Assembly (NCBI GenBank): GCA_041488095.1
Contig: JBGPOP010000009.1
Location: forward strand, 60,408 to 124,407
Origin: DASYPQ01 sp041488095
GTDB lineage: Bacteria > Planctomycetota > UBA1135 > GCA-002686595
Reading direction: 5' to 3'
Length of the DNA stretch: 64,000 nt
Position numbers and translations under genes: made by a program. The notes beneath the pieces are model-generated. The model worked only from the letters and a program-made list of their open reading frames with translations, was not told the DNA's origin and searched no databases. The stretch's first letter is position 1, and every line of letters begins with the position of its first letter. Below are positions 44,600-53,424 of this stretch, in pieces.

Positions 44600-46260
44600 C
44601 ATCCTCTCGAAGCCCGACCTTCAATGAATTCCCTTGCCGAAGCACGACTCTTCGAGACCATCCCCACCGCCGCGCTCTACCTACCTGGTAGCGCGCGGCG
44701 GCGGAGGGTACCCATCTCGATGACCGCAACCAGCTCCATGCGCAGTTGCGGTCTCATCGTTCCTCAGAACCGAACAGTTCCAAGCTCAACGCAGTTCGCG
44801 AAGCGCGACCGCGTTGCTCCCATCATGGTGGTTTCGCCATCTATGGAAGTCGCTCGGTACAAACCCAAGTTTCGCCGCGATGGAGCACGAGATACACCTC
44901 GAGCCTCCATCGCCTGTCCGGTGTCAGGAGAGGATCTCGTTCCACCGAGTACCCTCCGCTCACAGCGAACAACAGCCGGGATGGGGCCAGGACTTTGTGT
45001 GTCCTCACCCCATCCCGACGGCCGAGTCAGTGCTGCATCTAGCTGGTCGCTTCTTTCCTTCTGGCATTGACTCGAAGAACCACCCTCGAATCGCCAACGT
45101 GTCCTCCACTGCCTTGCAGAGGTTCCTCCTTGGGTTTGCGTCGCCGCTCCCAAAGACCACGCGCGAACATGGATCGCGTCGTACTCAAAGCTCGCTCCCA
45201 GTCCCAGGCGTTTCGAGCAGGATGCTCTACTTTCACGAAGCTGACTTTGCTTCGCACCGAGTGACCAGACTCGGAGGCCCAAGACCTTCCCCGTTTATCG
45301 TGACGTGTCGCAGTACGGGTCACGCCCCTGGCAAACCGTTACCCAGTTTGCTTTCGATGCGCCGAGAGGTCCCGCGTTCATAGCGTTCACCTCGCCCTCC
45401 ACAGCTTTGATAGGCCGTGGGTTTCTCCAGGTAGGAGCAACAGGCTCCTGGATTCGGCAAGCGGAGCTCGGAACCACAGTTGGTCCGGGCCTTGACGCTC
45501 CTCTGTGAGGAGACGTCGCCGCATCGAAGTTCTAGGGGGAAAGCTCTCGTCCCCCGTACTGCTTACCACCAAGCGCACTTTGGACCTGCGCGCCTTTCGC
45601 AGTTGAGCTCTTCACGTCCGCGGTTGCCTCCCTTCGCCATCCAAGGCGAGAGGAGACTTCCGCGGTACCCGACCGTTGTCATTCCGGCCGGTTCTTCCTG
45701 TCGCCAGGAAGAAGCTCCCTGCGGTGGATGAGGTTGCGATGCCACTGCGTAGAGTCCGACGAATCGGCTCCACGGGCCAAGGCACCTACCCCCTCATGTG
45801 GATTCTCACCACTTCACGATCACGCGACCTTCGCTCTCCGACCTGGAGAGGAGAAGGCTTGTCACGGTCGCCCCGCAACATGCGGGGTCAATGACCCATG
45901 GACTCGAACTTCGGGATTGCTCGTTCTGCATTGCAGGGCAGGGGAAGACGCGAGGAGAAGCCTCCTTTCAGATTCGCGAAGACACCACACCACCCTACAC
46001 ACAACTTCGAACGCATTGCTCCGAAGAGCCGTCCTCGCACTGGACGAGCCCGGTATTGACCCAGGCATCCAGCGCTACCAGCCAAGGTTCCAAGACCCGA
46101 GGTGGTCAACCTCAGGAACCGCAACAATAACTCCTGGTTAGGGAGTCGCTGCGTCGGAGACCTTCAGCACTGAACTTCGCTCAACGTTCTGGCCGTACGC
46201 GGTCACAAAGATGCCCGCGCTGCACCAAGGAACTGGCGACATCCCCTCGTGGGGATAGAC
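44600..46260 (-). ncRNA. candidate giant structured non-coding RNA
   Basis: About 1.6 kb without a credible gene, densely packed with perfect hairpins: 45692-45713 (9 bp, GCGA tetraloop on the minus strand), 45752-45770 and 46018-46029 (UUCG loops on the minus strand), 45871-45887, 45834-45850, 45498-45512, 45535-45555, 45427-45451, 46086-46120 (nested), 46241-46256, 44718-44759 and 44667-44701. GNRA/UUCG capping appears on the minus strand, the strand of the downstream operon. Scale and density resemble large ornate RNAs (GOLLD, ROOL, OLE classes), but no class was recognised. No reverse transcriptase or group II domain V is evident. Confidence 0.68.
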
Positions 46261-46419
46261 ATTCATAACATAGGTTGATTCGCTTAGTCACGCGTCACGC
46301 GATCGACGGCGGATGGCTATTCGCGAGTGCGCCGGAACCTAGATGTGACTAGCCGCCGGACCTGTTGTATTGTCGATGGCGAGTAGAAAGGACCAAAGGG
46401 TTTCTCTCCTTCGTGCCCA

Positions 46420-46467
46420 GCTGAAGCTCAGTTGACCGCGGGCCCGCCCGCTCCGCTGAGCTTCAGC
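46420..46467 (+). promoter_or_regulatory. leader hairpin upstream of first RadC gene
   Basis: A perfect 12-bp inverted repeat (46420-46431 with 46456-46467) with a G+C-rich 24-base loop, ending 20 bases before the AAGGAG ribosome site of the RadC-family gene. No T-run follows, so it is not a normal terminator. It is one of seven unrelated-sequence hairpins placed ahead of genes in this half of the element. Confidence 0.7.
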
Positions 46468-46497
46468 ATGGTGCTGACAGCAAGCCGAAGGAGAAAT

Positions 46498-46971
46498 ATG
46501 GGTTCCAAGAAGAAGGGCACCCTGGTTCGCCGCGTCGTAACCAGATTCGAAGACGTTGTCTGTGAGTCCCCCGAGCTCGAAGGACTGTACGGAGCTCAGG
46601 CCCGCACGGCGGAAGCGGTCGCTAGCCTGCTCCGCCCGCTGCTCGAGCACGAGACATCCGAACGATTCGTCGTGCTGCTCCTGAACGGGAAGCACCGCGT
46701 GATGGGATTCGCTGAGGTCTCAAGGGGAACGCTTACGGCGTCGCTCGTGCATCCCCGAGAAGTGTTTGCCCCGGCGCTACGCGAACTCGCCGCCGCTCTC
46801 ATCGTGGCGCACAACCACCCGAGCGGCGACCCCGAGCCCTCGCATGAGGACCTCGAGGTCACGCGGCGTCTGCGCGAGGCCGGCCAGATCCTCGGGGTTC
46901 CTCTCCTCGACCACATCATCGTGGGCGAGAAGGGCACCTTCACGAGTCTGCGGGAACGGGTCGGTCTCTGA
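46498..46971 (+). CDS. radC: RadC-family JAB/MPN domain protein
   Basis: A 157-residue RadC (UPF0758) protein with the MPN+ metalloprotease-like motif AHNHPSGDPEPSHEDLEVT, giving His, His and Asp zinc ligands. The start at 46498 has an AAGGAG five bases upstream. Despite the name, RadC proteins are not established DNA-repair enzymes; they are frequent on plasmids and integrative elements beside anti-restriction genes. Another copy lies at 52117. It lacks the N-terminal helix-hairpin-helix of chromosomal RadC proteins. Confidence 0.9.
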   Translation: MGSKKKGTLVRRVVTRFEDVVCESPELEGLYGAQARTAEAVASLLRPLLEHETSERFVVLLLNGKHRVMGFAEVSRGTLTASLVHPREVFAPALRELAAALIVAHNHPSGDPEPSHEDLEVTRRLREAGQILGVPLLDHIIVGEKGTFTSLRERVGL

Positions 46972-47153
46972 ACCAGACTGCATTGGTCGGACGAGGCTCC
47001 AACAACAAGCCTTGTCCGACTGATCTTCCCTTCTTCATCGACGGTTCTCTGGTCCTTCTCTACTCACCCTCTCCGACTGCTGAACGCTGACACGAGCTGA
47101 CGGCCTTGTTCGCCGTCGATGCAGGCCTCCTGTCCCTACTCCGCTCGGACGCT

Positions 47154-47194
47154 CTTCAGCGCCGCTTGCGCGCCCCGAGGGGTGAGCGCTGAAG
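47154..47194 (+). promoter_or_regulatory. leader hairpin upstream of ArdC gene
   Basis: A perfect 9-bp inverted repeat, CTTCAGCGC (47154-47162) with GCGCTGAAG (47186-47194), followed 14 bases later by GGAGGG and an ATG (47218) that is in frame with the ArdC gene. It repeats the hairpin-then-ribosome-site layout seen at other genes of this region. Confidence 0.6.
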
Positions 47195-47400
47195 ATCGCG
47201 CTCGCTTCGGAGGGACTATGCAAGACGACATCGACAGCGCGAATCAGGACGAAGCGGCTCCATGTTCCACATGGCAGGCGCCCGTACATAACCATCGAGG
47301 AGAGCTCTTCCAGGGGGCCGCGCAAGCGACCCTCGAGAGCCCGTCATGCGAGTCGGCAACGGGGCCGGTTCATTCGAAGGTTCCAAGCAAGAAGGAACGC

Positions 47401-48315
47401 ATGACGATGGCAAAGGAAGACCTCTACCAGAAGGTCACGGACATGATCGTGGCCGAGCTGGAGCGAGGTGTCGCACCGTGGGTTCAACCGTGGCGCACAC
47501 TCGATGCCCGCTTCGGAGGTGGTCCGTTCAACGGCTACACCGCCCGAGGCTACCGCGGAGTCAACGTACTCCTCCTTCTCGTCGCAGCGATGCAGAAGGG
47601 TTACCAAGATCCGCGCTGGTTCACGTACCGCCAAGCCCAAACGCTCGGCGCACAAGTCCAGCGCGGAGAGAAGAGCACGCTCGTCATCTTCTGGAAGCAG
47701 CTCAGGTTCAAGAAGAAGGACGAGGAAAGCGGCGAGGATGCACGGAAGCAGATTCCGCTTCTCCGCTCCTACGCCGTTTTCAACGCTGAGCAGTGCGAGG
47801 GTGTTCCCGCACTTGCGAAGGCCGATGAGAAAGCGCCCGAGCTTCGGTACGCCGATGCGGGAGCACTCTTCGGGAAGCACGAAGTCGACATCCGACATGG
47901 AGGCGACAAGGCGTTCTTCGCGCCCGAACTCGACTTCATCCAGATGCCGCGCCTCGAAGCCTTCGAGAGTGAGGAGCACTACTGGGGTACGATGCTTCAC
48001 GAGCTCACGCACTGGACCGGACACAAGTCTCGACTCGATCGAGAGCTTGCACGCCGCTTCGGCTCGGAAGCGTACGCGGCGGAAGAACTCGTCGCCGAGA
48101 TGGGCTCAGCGTTTCTGTGCGCGCACCTTGGAGTCGAAGGACGTCTTCGCCATCCCGAATACATCGGGCACTGGCTGAGGGTGTTGAAGGACGACAAGCG
48201 CGCCGTGTTCAAGGCATCGTCTCTCGCTCAAGCTGCGGCCGACTTCGTCCTCGACCGGAAGGAAGAGGCTCCCGAGTCATCGGAAGCGGACCCGAGCGCA
48301 GAAGTGCTGCCCTGA
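47401..48315 (+). CDS. ArdC-like anti-restriction protein
   Basis: A 304-residue ArdC/TraC-primase-type protein: an N-terminal ssDNA-binding domain (DLYQKVTDMIVAELERGVAPW, FNGYTARGYRGVN, FWKQLRFKKK) and a C-terminal zincin-like domain with the metallopeptidase motif MLHELTHWTGH. ArdC proteins protect incoming single-stranded plasmid DNA against host restriction during conjugation. The ATG at 47401 has AAGGA ahead; an in-frame ATG at 47218, placed right after a leader hairpin with GGAGGG, would add 61 weakly structured residues. It converges with the following minus-strand gene. Confidence 0.9.
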   Translation: MTMAKEDLYQKVTDMIVAELERGVAPWVQPWRTLDARFGGGPFNGYTARGYRGVNVLLLLVAAMQKGYQDPRWFTYRQAQTLGAQVQRGEKSTLVIFWKQLRFKKKDEESGEDARKQIPLLRSYAVFNAEQCEGVPALAKADEKAPELRYADAGALFGKHEVDIRHGGDKAFFAPELDFIQMPRLEAFESEEHYWGTMLHELTHWTGHKSRLDRELARRFGSEAYAAEELVAEMGSAFLCAHLGVEGRLRHPEYIGHWLRVLKDDKRAVFKASSLAQAAADFVLDRKEEAPESSEADPSAEVLP

Positions 48316-48372
48316 TCCTTTCGAGGGCACACAGGTTGGATCCTTTCAAGGTTCCCCCCGTTGCCCTCACCT

Positions 48373-49503
48373 TCAGGCCGCAAGCCGCAGCTCGCGCGAC
48401 TCTCGGCCAGGCCGTTCCCGGAACGCTTCCGGGAACTGCTCCCGGTGACGCGCGAGCGCAGCCCGCGCCCGTTCCTCCTCGTCGCATGTGATGTGTGCCC
48501 AGAGGCCGCGACGCACGATGGCGACGAAGACCCGCACGGGATCGCGAGCGTTCACTGCGCGAGCCCGGATCGATGCGCCAAGAAAGTTCAACGCGTCCAT
48601 CTCCGAGTCTCGAAGCAGCTTGCGATCGACCACCTGCCAGAAGAGCGCTTCCATCCGCGAGAGCCTCCCGAGGTCCTCCGAGCAGACGTTCCCGAAATCC
48701 GGTCCTGAAAGGACACCACCCTTCGAAGTTCTCTGGTCTTCCAGATCCAGAGGAGTTTCAAGTCTTTCTCTTAGGGGTGCAGATTCGATGTCAAGTTCGG
48801 ACTGCCGGGGTGCAGATCCTGCGCGCCGCCAGGCGAGGTTGAGCTCGAAGTAGGCACCGTCCCGGTTGAGCTTGTGCTGAGTGGATCCCTCGTCCCTTCC
48901 GATGAGGCCCATCGAGATGAGCGTGGCTCGTGCGGACTTCGAGGCGCGAAGGCTGATGTTGAACGTGCTTGCAACCCAGGTGCTCTTCACCGTGCCTCGG
49001 CCGTTCACCTCGCCGGTCCGCCGGTCCAGAGCGAGTCCGCGCAAGCAGTGGGCAACGAGAACCTTTGCGAGAGCGGGTCGCGGGCACATCGCGAGGAACC
49101 GGAGCACCGCTCGCGGTACGGGGATCGGGCGAGTCCAGCTCCGAGATGGCGAGGCGTGTTCGATGAGTTCGCCTGCGCAAGGAATCACCCGTTCCACGAC
49201 CCGTACCAGGTCCCCATGCCTCTCGACGAGCCCAACCCTTGCGAGCCGCCGGAGGTCGCGTGCTGCGATGGCCAGAGACGAGCCTGTGAGTTTCGCGAGT
49301 TCCTCAGCGCGCACGACCTGGTGCTTGCTCCGTACCAGCTCGCGTCTTGCTCGCCTCGACGCTTCGCGCGAAGCGAGCACAGCGACGCAAGCGAAGTAGG
49401 TTCGCAGCGTCCGGTATCTCACGAGTCCTGCATCGTACGCTCCCAGTCCATTGCAGATCTGGACCGGAGACATCGTTTTGTAGCCGCCGACAATGTGCAT
49501 CAT
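48373..49503 (-). CDS. winged-helix protein, possible replication initiator
   Basis: A 376-residue protein with a GAGGG ribosome site just before tandem ATGs (49503/49500). The first half contains helix-turn-helix-like stretches (EELAKLTGSSLAIAARDLRRLARVGLVERHG) and the middle another (STWVASTFNISLRASKSARATLISMGLIGRDE), so two winged-helix units are likely, an arrangement found in plasmid replication initiators. It diverges from the excisionase-like/parA operon across a 487-base non-coding stretch with repeated short motifs. Initiator function is inferred from position and fold only. Confidence 0.6.
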   Translation of the reverse strand: MMHIVGGYKTMSPVQICNGLGAYDAGLVRYRTLRTYFACVAVLASREASRRARRELVRSKHQVVRAEELAKLTGSSLAIAARDLRRLARVGLVERHGDLVRVVERVIPCAGELIEHASPSRSWTRPIPVPRAVLRFLAMCPRPALAKVLVAHCLRGLALDRRTGEVNGRGTVKSTWVASTFNISLRASKSARATLISMGLIGRDEGSTQHKLNRDGAYFELNLAWRRAGSAPRQSELDIESAPLRERLETPLDLEDQRTSKGGVLSGPDFGNVCSEDLGRLSRMEALFWQVVDRKLLRDSEMDALNFLGASIRARAVNARDPVRVFVAIVRRGLWAHITCDEEERARAALARHREQFPEAFRERPGRESRELRLAA

Positions 49504-49990
49504 CCCTCCTCTCGCTTACGCGAGTTAGTTGAAAAGGACACACGAGTGGCGGCACCGCTTTCGCGGTTGACAGGTCTCGGCTCGACGCGCTAAGGATCGA
49601 TTGCTTGATTGATCCAGCGCACTGCGCGCAACCTAGAAGCGACCGCTTGTGTCGCTTTCTTCGTTTTCACCGCTCACCCTGCCTCGACTCCCACATTCAC
49701 GCAAGACGCGATCTTTCCGAATCAGTCAATGATTCTCGGAACTTGCGAAGATCCGAGGATCGCACCTTCCCAGGTCCCCAGCTTCTGAAGGTTGCAGATT
49801 CCGAGATTCGGAAGTCCAGAGGTTACGAGTGTCGGGTGTTCAGAACTTCTGGAGTTCGCAGGGTACGAAGCTCTGAGGTTCTGAACTTCATGACTTCACC
49901 ATGCGGAGCCGCTCCATGCTGAAGGCGGCCGAAATGTCATCTAGTGTGCTTCATTGTTCCGTGGTACTGCGAGAGAAGGTAGGAGGGAGC
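49504..49990. other. non-coding stretch with degenerate short repeats, putative origin or partition site
   Basis: Between the winged-helix gene and the parA operon. From about 49730 to 49900 the sequence consists of imperfect repeats around GAGGTTnCGAG, GAAGTTC and TTCGGAAG motifs on both strands, less G+C-rich than its surroundings. Such degenerate iterons next to a DNA-binding protein and ParA fit a replication origin or centromere-like site. No gene is visible. Confidence 0.45.
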
Positions 49991-50224
49991 ATGCCACCAA
50001 ACGCAGTACGGATACTCGATGCGAGCGAACTGGACCAGGAAGAAGATGTCATCCCAGTCTCGGAGGCGTGCCGGTTTCTCGGGGTCCACCGAAACACGCT
50101 CTATCGGCTGATCCGTGAGGAGGAGCTTCCGGCTTTCAAAATGAGCCGCGGAGGACGTTGGCGGTTTCGCAGAACCGATCTGCGCAACTGGCTCGAGGAC
50201 AAGCAGGGGGCGAGACGGCCATGA
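49991..50224 (+). CDS. excisionase-family HTH protein preceding parA
   Basis: A 77-residue helix-turn-helix protein with AGGAGGG upstream. IPVSEACRFLGVHRNTLYRLIREEELPAFKMSRGGRWRFRRTDL-type layout (HTH plus wing) places it in the DNA-binding excisionase family (Pfam HTH_17). Its stop overlaps the parA ATG by four bases, so it probably regulates the partition operon rather than excision, although a second recombination directionality factor is possible. Confidence 0.85.
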   Translation: MPPNAVRILDASELDQEEDVIPVSEACRFLGVHRNTLYRLIREEELPAFKMSRGGRWRFRRTDLRNWLEDKQGARRP

Positions 50225-51048
50225 AGACACCGAGCATCATCAGCATCGTGAACCACAAAGGCGGATGCCTGAAAACGACCATCACCGCGAACCTCGGCGC
50301 CGCTCTCGCGCGGACAGGGAAGCGCGTACTGCTCCTCGACCTCGACGCCCAGCAGAACCTGACGCAGAGCCTCGTCGGACCGATTGAGCTCGTCGAGAGC
50401 GTCCCGACCCTCTACGACGCGCTTCTCGACGAGACCCCGCTCGATCACCTGATCAGGCACACCCCGGAGAAGAACCTCGACATCGTGCCGTGCGCGGAGG
50501 ACTTCGCAGGCGCGGACTTGAGCCTTGTGTCGGCCGTCGGAAGAGAGCACATCCTGCGGAACTGCCTCGGACGCACCAACGGTCTCCAGGCCTACGAGAT
50601 CGTGCTCATGGACTGCCCGCCGAGCATTTCGCTGGTCGTCGTGAACGCGCTCGCCGCGAGCACGGGGTTTCTTGTGCCATGCAGCGCGGAGTACTTGCCC
50701 ATGGTCGGGCTCACGCTCCTTGGGAAATCGATTGCCAAGGTTCAGAAGGTGGCTCCGAACCTCCAGCTCCTCGGCGTCGTGCTCACGCTCTTCGCGAAGA
50801 GCGAACGCATCTGCCGGCAAGTCGAAAACCTGCTTCGACGCGACCTCGGCGAAGAGCTGTTCGAGACCAAGATCCGCGTCAACACCAAGGGGAAATCGGC
50901 GCCGGGCGTGCGGAAGACCATCTTCGAGTTCGAGCAGAATCGGAAGGGCAGGGGAACCGTCGACTTCACCGCGCTCGCAGACGAGTTCTTGCGCCGGCTC
51001 GAAGCGATGAACGATGCGCCGAAGGAGAGGCTCGTAGCCCATGGCTAA
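50221..51048 (+). CDS. parA: ParA-family partition ATPase
   Basis: A 275-residue ParA/Soj ATPase. The deviant Walker A NHKGGCLKTTITANLG is at residues 11-26, motif 2 LLLDLDAQQNLTQSL follows, and the Walker B-like strand IVLMDCPPS lies near 125. It segregates or stabilises DNA by ATP-dependent patterning on the nucleoid. Its presence suggests that the excised element persists for a time as a circle. Overlaps both its upstream HTH gene (4 bases) and downstream partner (8 bases). Confidence 0.92.
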   Translation: MKTPSIISIVNHKGGCLKTTITANLGAALARTGKRVLLLDLDAQQNLTQSLVGPIELVESVPTLYDALLDETPLDHLIRHTPEKNLDIVPCAEDFAGADLSLVSAVGREHILRNCLGRTNGLQAYEIVLMDCPPSISLVVVNALAASTGFLVPCSAEYLPMVGLTLLGKSIAKVQKVAPNLQLLGVVLTLFAKSERICRQVENLLRRDLGEELFETKIRVNTKGKSAPGVRKTIFEFEQNRKGRGTVDFTALADEFLRRLEAMNDAPKERLVAHG

Positions 51049-51571
51049 AGGAAGCGCCACCGAAGACGACCTCGCAGCGGGCATCCGCTCGGTCGGCGTA
51101 CTCTCAGCCGTGACGGCCTCGGAGGGGATTCGCCGCGACAACCCCTTCGCCACTTCTCCCGTCCGTCCCAGGGTGTCGCTGCCTGAGCGCGTCGCTGGCT
51201 CTCCAGAGCCCGAACGACTTCCACCACTACCTGTGGCCGCCCCGACGCGAAAAAAGCTCACCCAGAACTCGCCGAAGCCTTCCATCGAGGAGCGTGCTCC
51301 TGAGTACGACACCTACACCGACTTCGTGACCGTTCCGATGACCGCAGAGATGCGCACACAGGCGAACCTACTTGCGGCCGAGCTCCAACGCAGGCGGACG
51401 GAGAAGCGCGTGCGCTTCACTCCGAACACGATCTTTCGCGTCGCGATCGAGACCTTTCTCGAACGCTTCGAGCTCGCGCCCGAAGACCACGTGAACTCCG
51501 AGGAGGACCTCCTGCTTCTCGTCCACGAGCGGATCACTGCGTCCAAGCGCACAAAAAGCCCCACGTCCTAG
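51041..51571 (+). CDS. probable ParA partner, C-terminal ribbon-helix-helix-like
   Basis: A 176-residue protein whose first 80 residues are flexible and Pro-rich. The C-terminal part contains a beta strand (FVTVPMTAEMRTQANLLAAEL) and two helices (RFTPNTIFRVAIETFLERF), consistent with a ribbon-helix-helix DNA-binding domain. Its 8-base overlap with parA and this domain make a centromere-binding ParB-like role likely. The name parB is not assigned because the classical ParB domain is absent. Confidence 0.68.
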   Translation: MAKGSATEDDLAAGIRSVGVLSAVTASEGIRRDNPFATSPVRPRVSLPERVAGSPEPERLPPLPVAAPTRKKLTQNSPKPSIEERAPEYDTYTDFVTVPMTAEMRTQANLLAAELQRRRTEKRVRFTPNTIFRVAIETFLERFELAPEDHVNSEEDLLLLVHERITASKRTKSPTS

Positions 51572-51736
51572 TTCTTCTTCGAGTGCTCCTCGTTCCTGGT
51601 TTCCATTCCTTCGCTTGGCATCGGCCGCGGAGGCGGAGCTCGGGCGCAAGCCTCGCGCCAGCCGAGCCTGGCACTCGGCCTTGCAATGCCCTGCGCACCA
51701 ATTGGGACGCGGCCTCGCCTGCGCTCTGCCTCCCCG

Positions 51737-51769
51737 GTTTGTCCGCCATCACGCGGTGAACGGACAAAC
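51737..51769 (+). promoter_or_regulatory. leader hairpin with adjacent ribosome site
   Basis: A 9-bp inverted repeat GTTTGTCCG (51737-51745) and CGGACAAAC (51761-51769). The AAGGAGG ribosome site of the next gene begins within three bases of the right arm, so folding could modulate translation. Confidence 0.7.
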
Positions 51770-51784
51770 ACAAGGAGGCTTATT

Positions 51785-52105
51785 ATGGAAACCAAAAACA
51801 AACGCAATCGCTTCGAGAAGAAGAACCCGTTCCCGCTGGGCTCGCTCTACATCACGCCGGGTGCGCACGGCGCGTTCGGTGAGGATTGTGCTCCGACGAA
51901 CAGCGAAGTACGCGAGGCTTTGACCCGTCACATGCGCGGGGACTGGGGCGAACTGTGTGACGAGGACTGGAAGGACAACGACTTCTCCGTCGAGCACGGA
52001 TTCAGGATCCTCTCGGCGTACAGGTCGAAGGCCGGTGTCAAGTTCTGGATCATCACCGAGGCCGACCGCTCGGCGACGACGATTCTTCTTCCGGACGAGT
52101 ATTGA
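51785..52105 (+). CDS. conserved plasmid/ICE-associated protein, copy 1
   Basis: A 106-residue protein with AAGGAGG seven bases upstream. It belongs to a small family common on plasmids and integrative elements next to RadC and ArdC genes, recognisable from TRHMRGDWGEL, GFRILSAYRSKAG and WIITEADRSATTILLPDEY. Function is not known. A paralogue is at 55836. It starts a short operon with the second RadC gene 11 bases downstream. Confidence 0.8.
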   Translation: METKNKRNRFEKKNPFPLGSLYITPGAHGAFGEDCAPTNSEVREALTRHMRGDWGELCDEDWKDNDFSVEHGFRILSAYRSKAGVKFWIITEADRSATTILLPDEY

Positions 52106-52116
52106 GGAGGTGCGTG

Positions 52117-52581
52117 ATGAAGATGCTTCCCTTCACTTCCTCCGTTACGCCGCGCGTCAGACTCGTGACCGTCGAGCAGTGTTGGACCGTCTGCGAAAGG
52201 TCGCGCATCAACGGCCCCTATGAAGCGCGAGACTGGCTTGTGCGGTACTTCCAAGGGAAGGACCGTGAGCACCTCGTCGTGATGCACCTCGATGCATCTC
52301 ATCAAGTCGTCTCCGTCGAGGTGGTCTCCGTCGGTACGCTGACCTTTGCGGTAGTCCATCCGCGGGAGATCTTCAAAGGAGCGATTCTCGCGAACGCCAA
52401 GGGGATCATCCTTGCGCACAACCACCCCTCCGGCGATCCAACGCCCTCGAAGGAGGACCGCAACATCTTCGAGAAGCTCAAACTTGCGGGGGATGTCCTC
52501 GGCATCACACTCGTGGATTTCCTTGTCGTTTCGGGCACTCAGTTCCGCTCGCTCGTCGACCCTCACATCGGAGGTGAGTAG
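52117..52581 (+). CDS. radC: RadC-family JAB domain protein, second copy
   Basis: A 154-residue RadC-family protein with a GAGGAGG six bases ahead of ATG 52117. The metal motif AHNHPSGDPTPSKEDRNIF is intact. It shares the fold but differs clearly in sequence from the copy at 46498, so the two are old paralogues or separate acquisitions. Associated with the preceding plasmid-type small protein in one unit. Confidence 0.9.
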   Translation: MKMLPFTSSVTPRVRLVTVEQCWTVCERSRINGPYEARDWLVRYFQGKDREHLVVMHLDASHQVVSVEVVSVGTLTFAVVHPREIFKGAILANAKGIILAHNHPSGDPTPSKEDRNIFEKLKLAGDVLGITLVDFLVVSGTQFRSLVDPHIGGE

Positions 52582-52642
52582 TGCGACCGATTGCAGTAGA
52601 ATCGAATGCGAGTAGAAGCGGCGAAGGTTTTCACTTGCCTCC

Positions 52643-52685
52643 CGCTGGAGCCCCGAGGTCGGCGTCGCGCCTGGGGGCTCCAGCG
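52643..52685 (+). promoter_or_regulatory. 12-bp leader hairpin
   Basis: CGCTGGAGCCCC (52643-52654) and GGGGCTCCAGCG (52674-52685) form a perfect 12-bp stem. The gene at 52724 follows with AGGAGG at 52711. No T-run is present. It could also terminate the RadC transcript in a T-independent way. Confidence 0.7.
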
Positions 52686-52723
52686 ATAGTGCTGGCAGCT
52701 AGCCAACAACAGGAGGCATGCAA

Positions 52724-52993
52724 ATGCCTGGACAGAAACCGAAGAAGCAGTTCCGCATGGGTCTGGTGGTCGCGAGTGTCTTCGACCAGCCCACGGACAA
52801 CGGCACGATCTTCAACGTCAGCATCACCAAGCTCTACAAGAACGAGGGCGACGCCGAGTGGTCCCGTTCGACGAGCTTCAACCGCGACGATCTTCCGCTC
52901 GTCGGAAAAGTCGCGGATCTCGCCTGGACCTGGATTCACGAGAACCAGCAGTCCGAGCGTGCCGAATCCCGCAAGGCGAAAGCCAGCGCGTGA
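52724..52993 (+). CDS. conserved small hypothetical protein, family A copy 1
   Basis: An 89-residue protein; ATG 52724 lies seven bases after AGGAGG, with 52718 as an alternative. The pattern FRMGLVVASVFDQ, NVSITKLYKNEGD, STSFNRDDLPLVGKVADLA and TWIHENQQ recurs in the protein at 54222 (about 40% identical by eye in the core), so the element holds a paralogous pair. The family occurs on mobile elements; its role is unknown. The repeated strand pattern suggests a compact beta-rich fold. Confidence 0.75.
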   Translation: MPGQKPKKQFRMGLVVASVFDQPTDNGTIFNVSITKLYKNEGDAEWSRSTSFNRDDLPLVGKVADLAWTWIHENQQSERAESRKAKASA

Positions 52994-53064
52994 GTCATGC
53001 AGCCTCGAGGTGAGCGCATCACCATCGAGGAAACCCGCTGCCCGAGTCGCATGCGAGGTTGGCC

Positions 53065-53424
53065 ATGGTGATGCACACGAAGCGGAGTTGGGGTGTGGCC
53101 AGGAAGACGAGAGAAGAGCTCGCAGAGCTCTTGACCTCGATGACCTGGTGCCTTTGCTCCGCATTCCAAACTGATGGAGGTTCCGTCTGGGCAAACGACG
53201 CGACCTCGGAAGACGGAGCAGGCGAGTACGCTTTGCTCCGCTTCATCGACGGCAGATGGAAGCAGGTCGAGTCGATCACCGCATCTTGGTGCTCGCGCGA
53301 AAAGCTCTTGGGCTTCGCCGAGCAAGCAGACCGCGGAGAGTTCGACGCACTCGACTACGGCTTTGGAACGATCGAGACCTCACGGCTCGACTTCGATCAC
53401 AAGCCGTGCTGCCACTGCATGTAG
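53065..53424 (+). CDS. hypothetical protein with C-terminal CCHC motif
   Basis: A 119-residue protein; ATG 53065 has a GAGG six bases upstream. It begins with a basic segment, has the block MTWCLCSAFQTDGGSVWAND and an ALLRFIDGRWKQVESI strand pair, and ends in KPCCHCM. The Cys residues may bind metal. Not recognised. It follows the family A protein by 71 bases on the same strand. Confidence 0.6.
   Translation: MVMHTKRSWGVARKTREELAELLTSMTWCLCSAFQTDGGSVWANDATSEDGAGEYALLRFIDGRWKQVESITASWCSREKLLGFAEQADRGEFDALDYGFGTIETSRLDFDHKPCCHCM

Noticed and set aside
44600..46260. Degenerate group II intron as an explanation of the structured region
   Set aside because: No reverse transcriptase fragment and no recognisable domain V or conserved intron ends were found on either strand, although a decayed one cannot be fully excluded.
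49730..49900. CRISPR array
   Set aside because: Repeats are short, degenerate and irregularly spaced with no constant repeat-spacer unit and no cas genes nearby.
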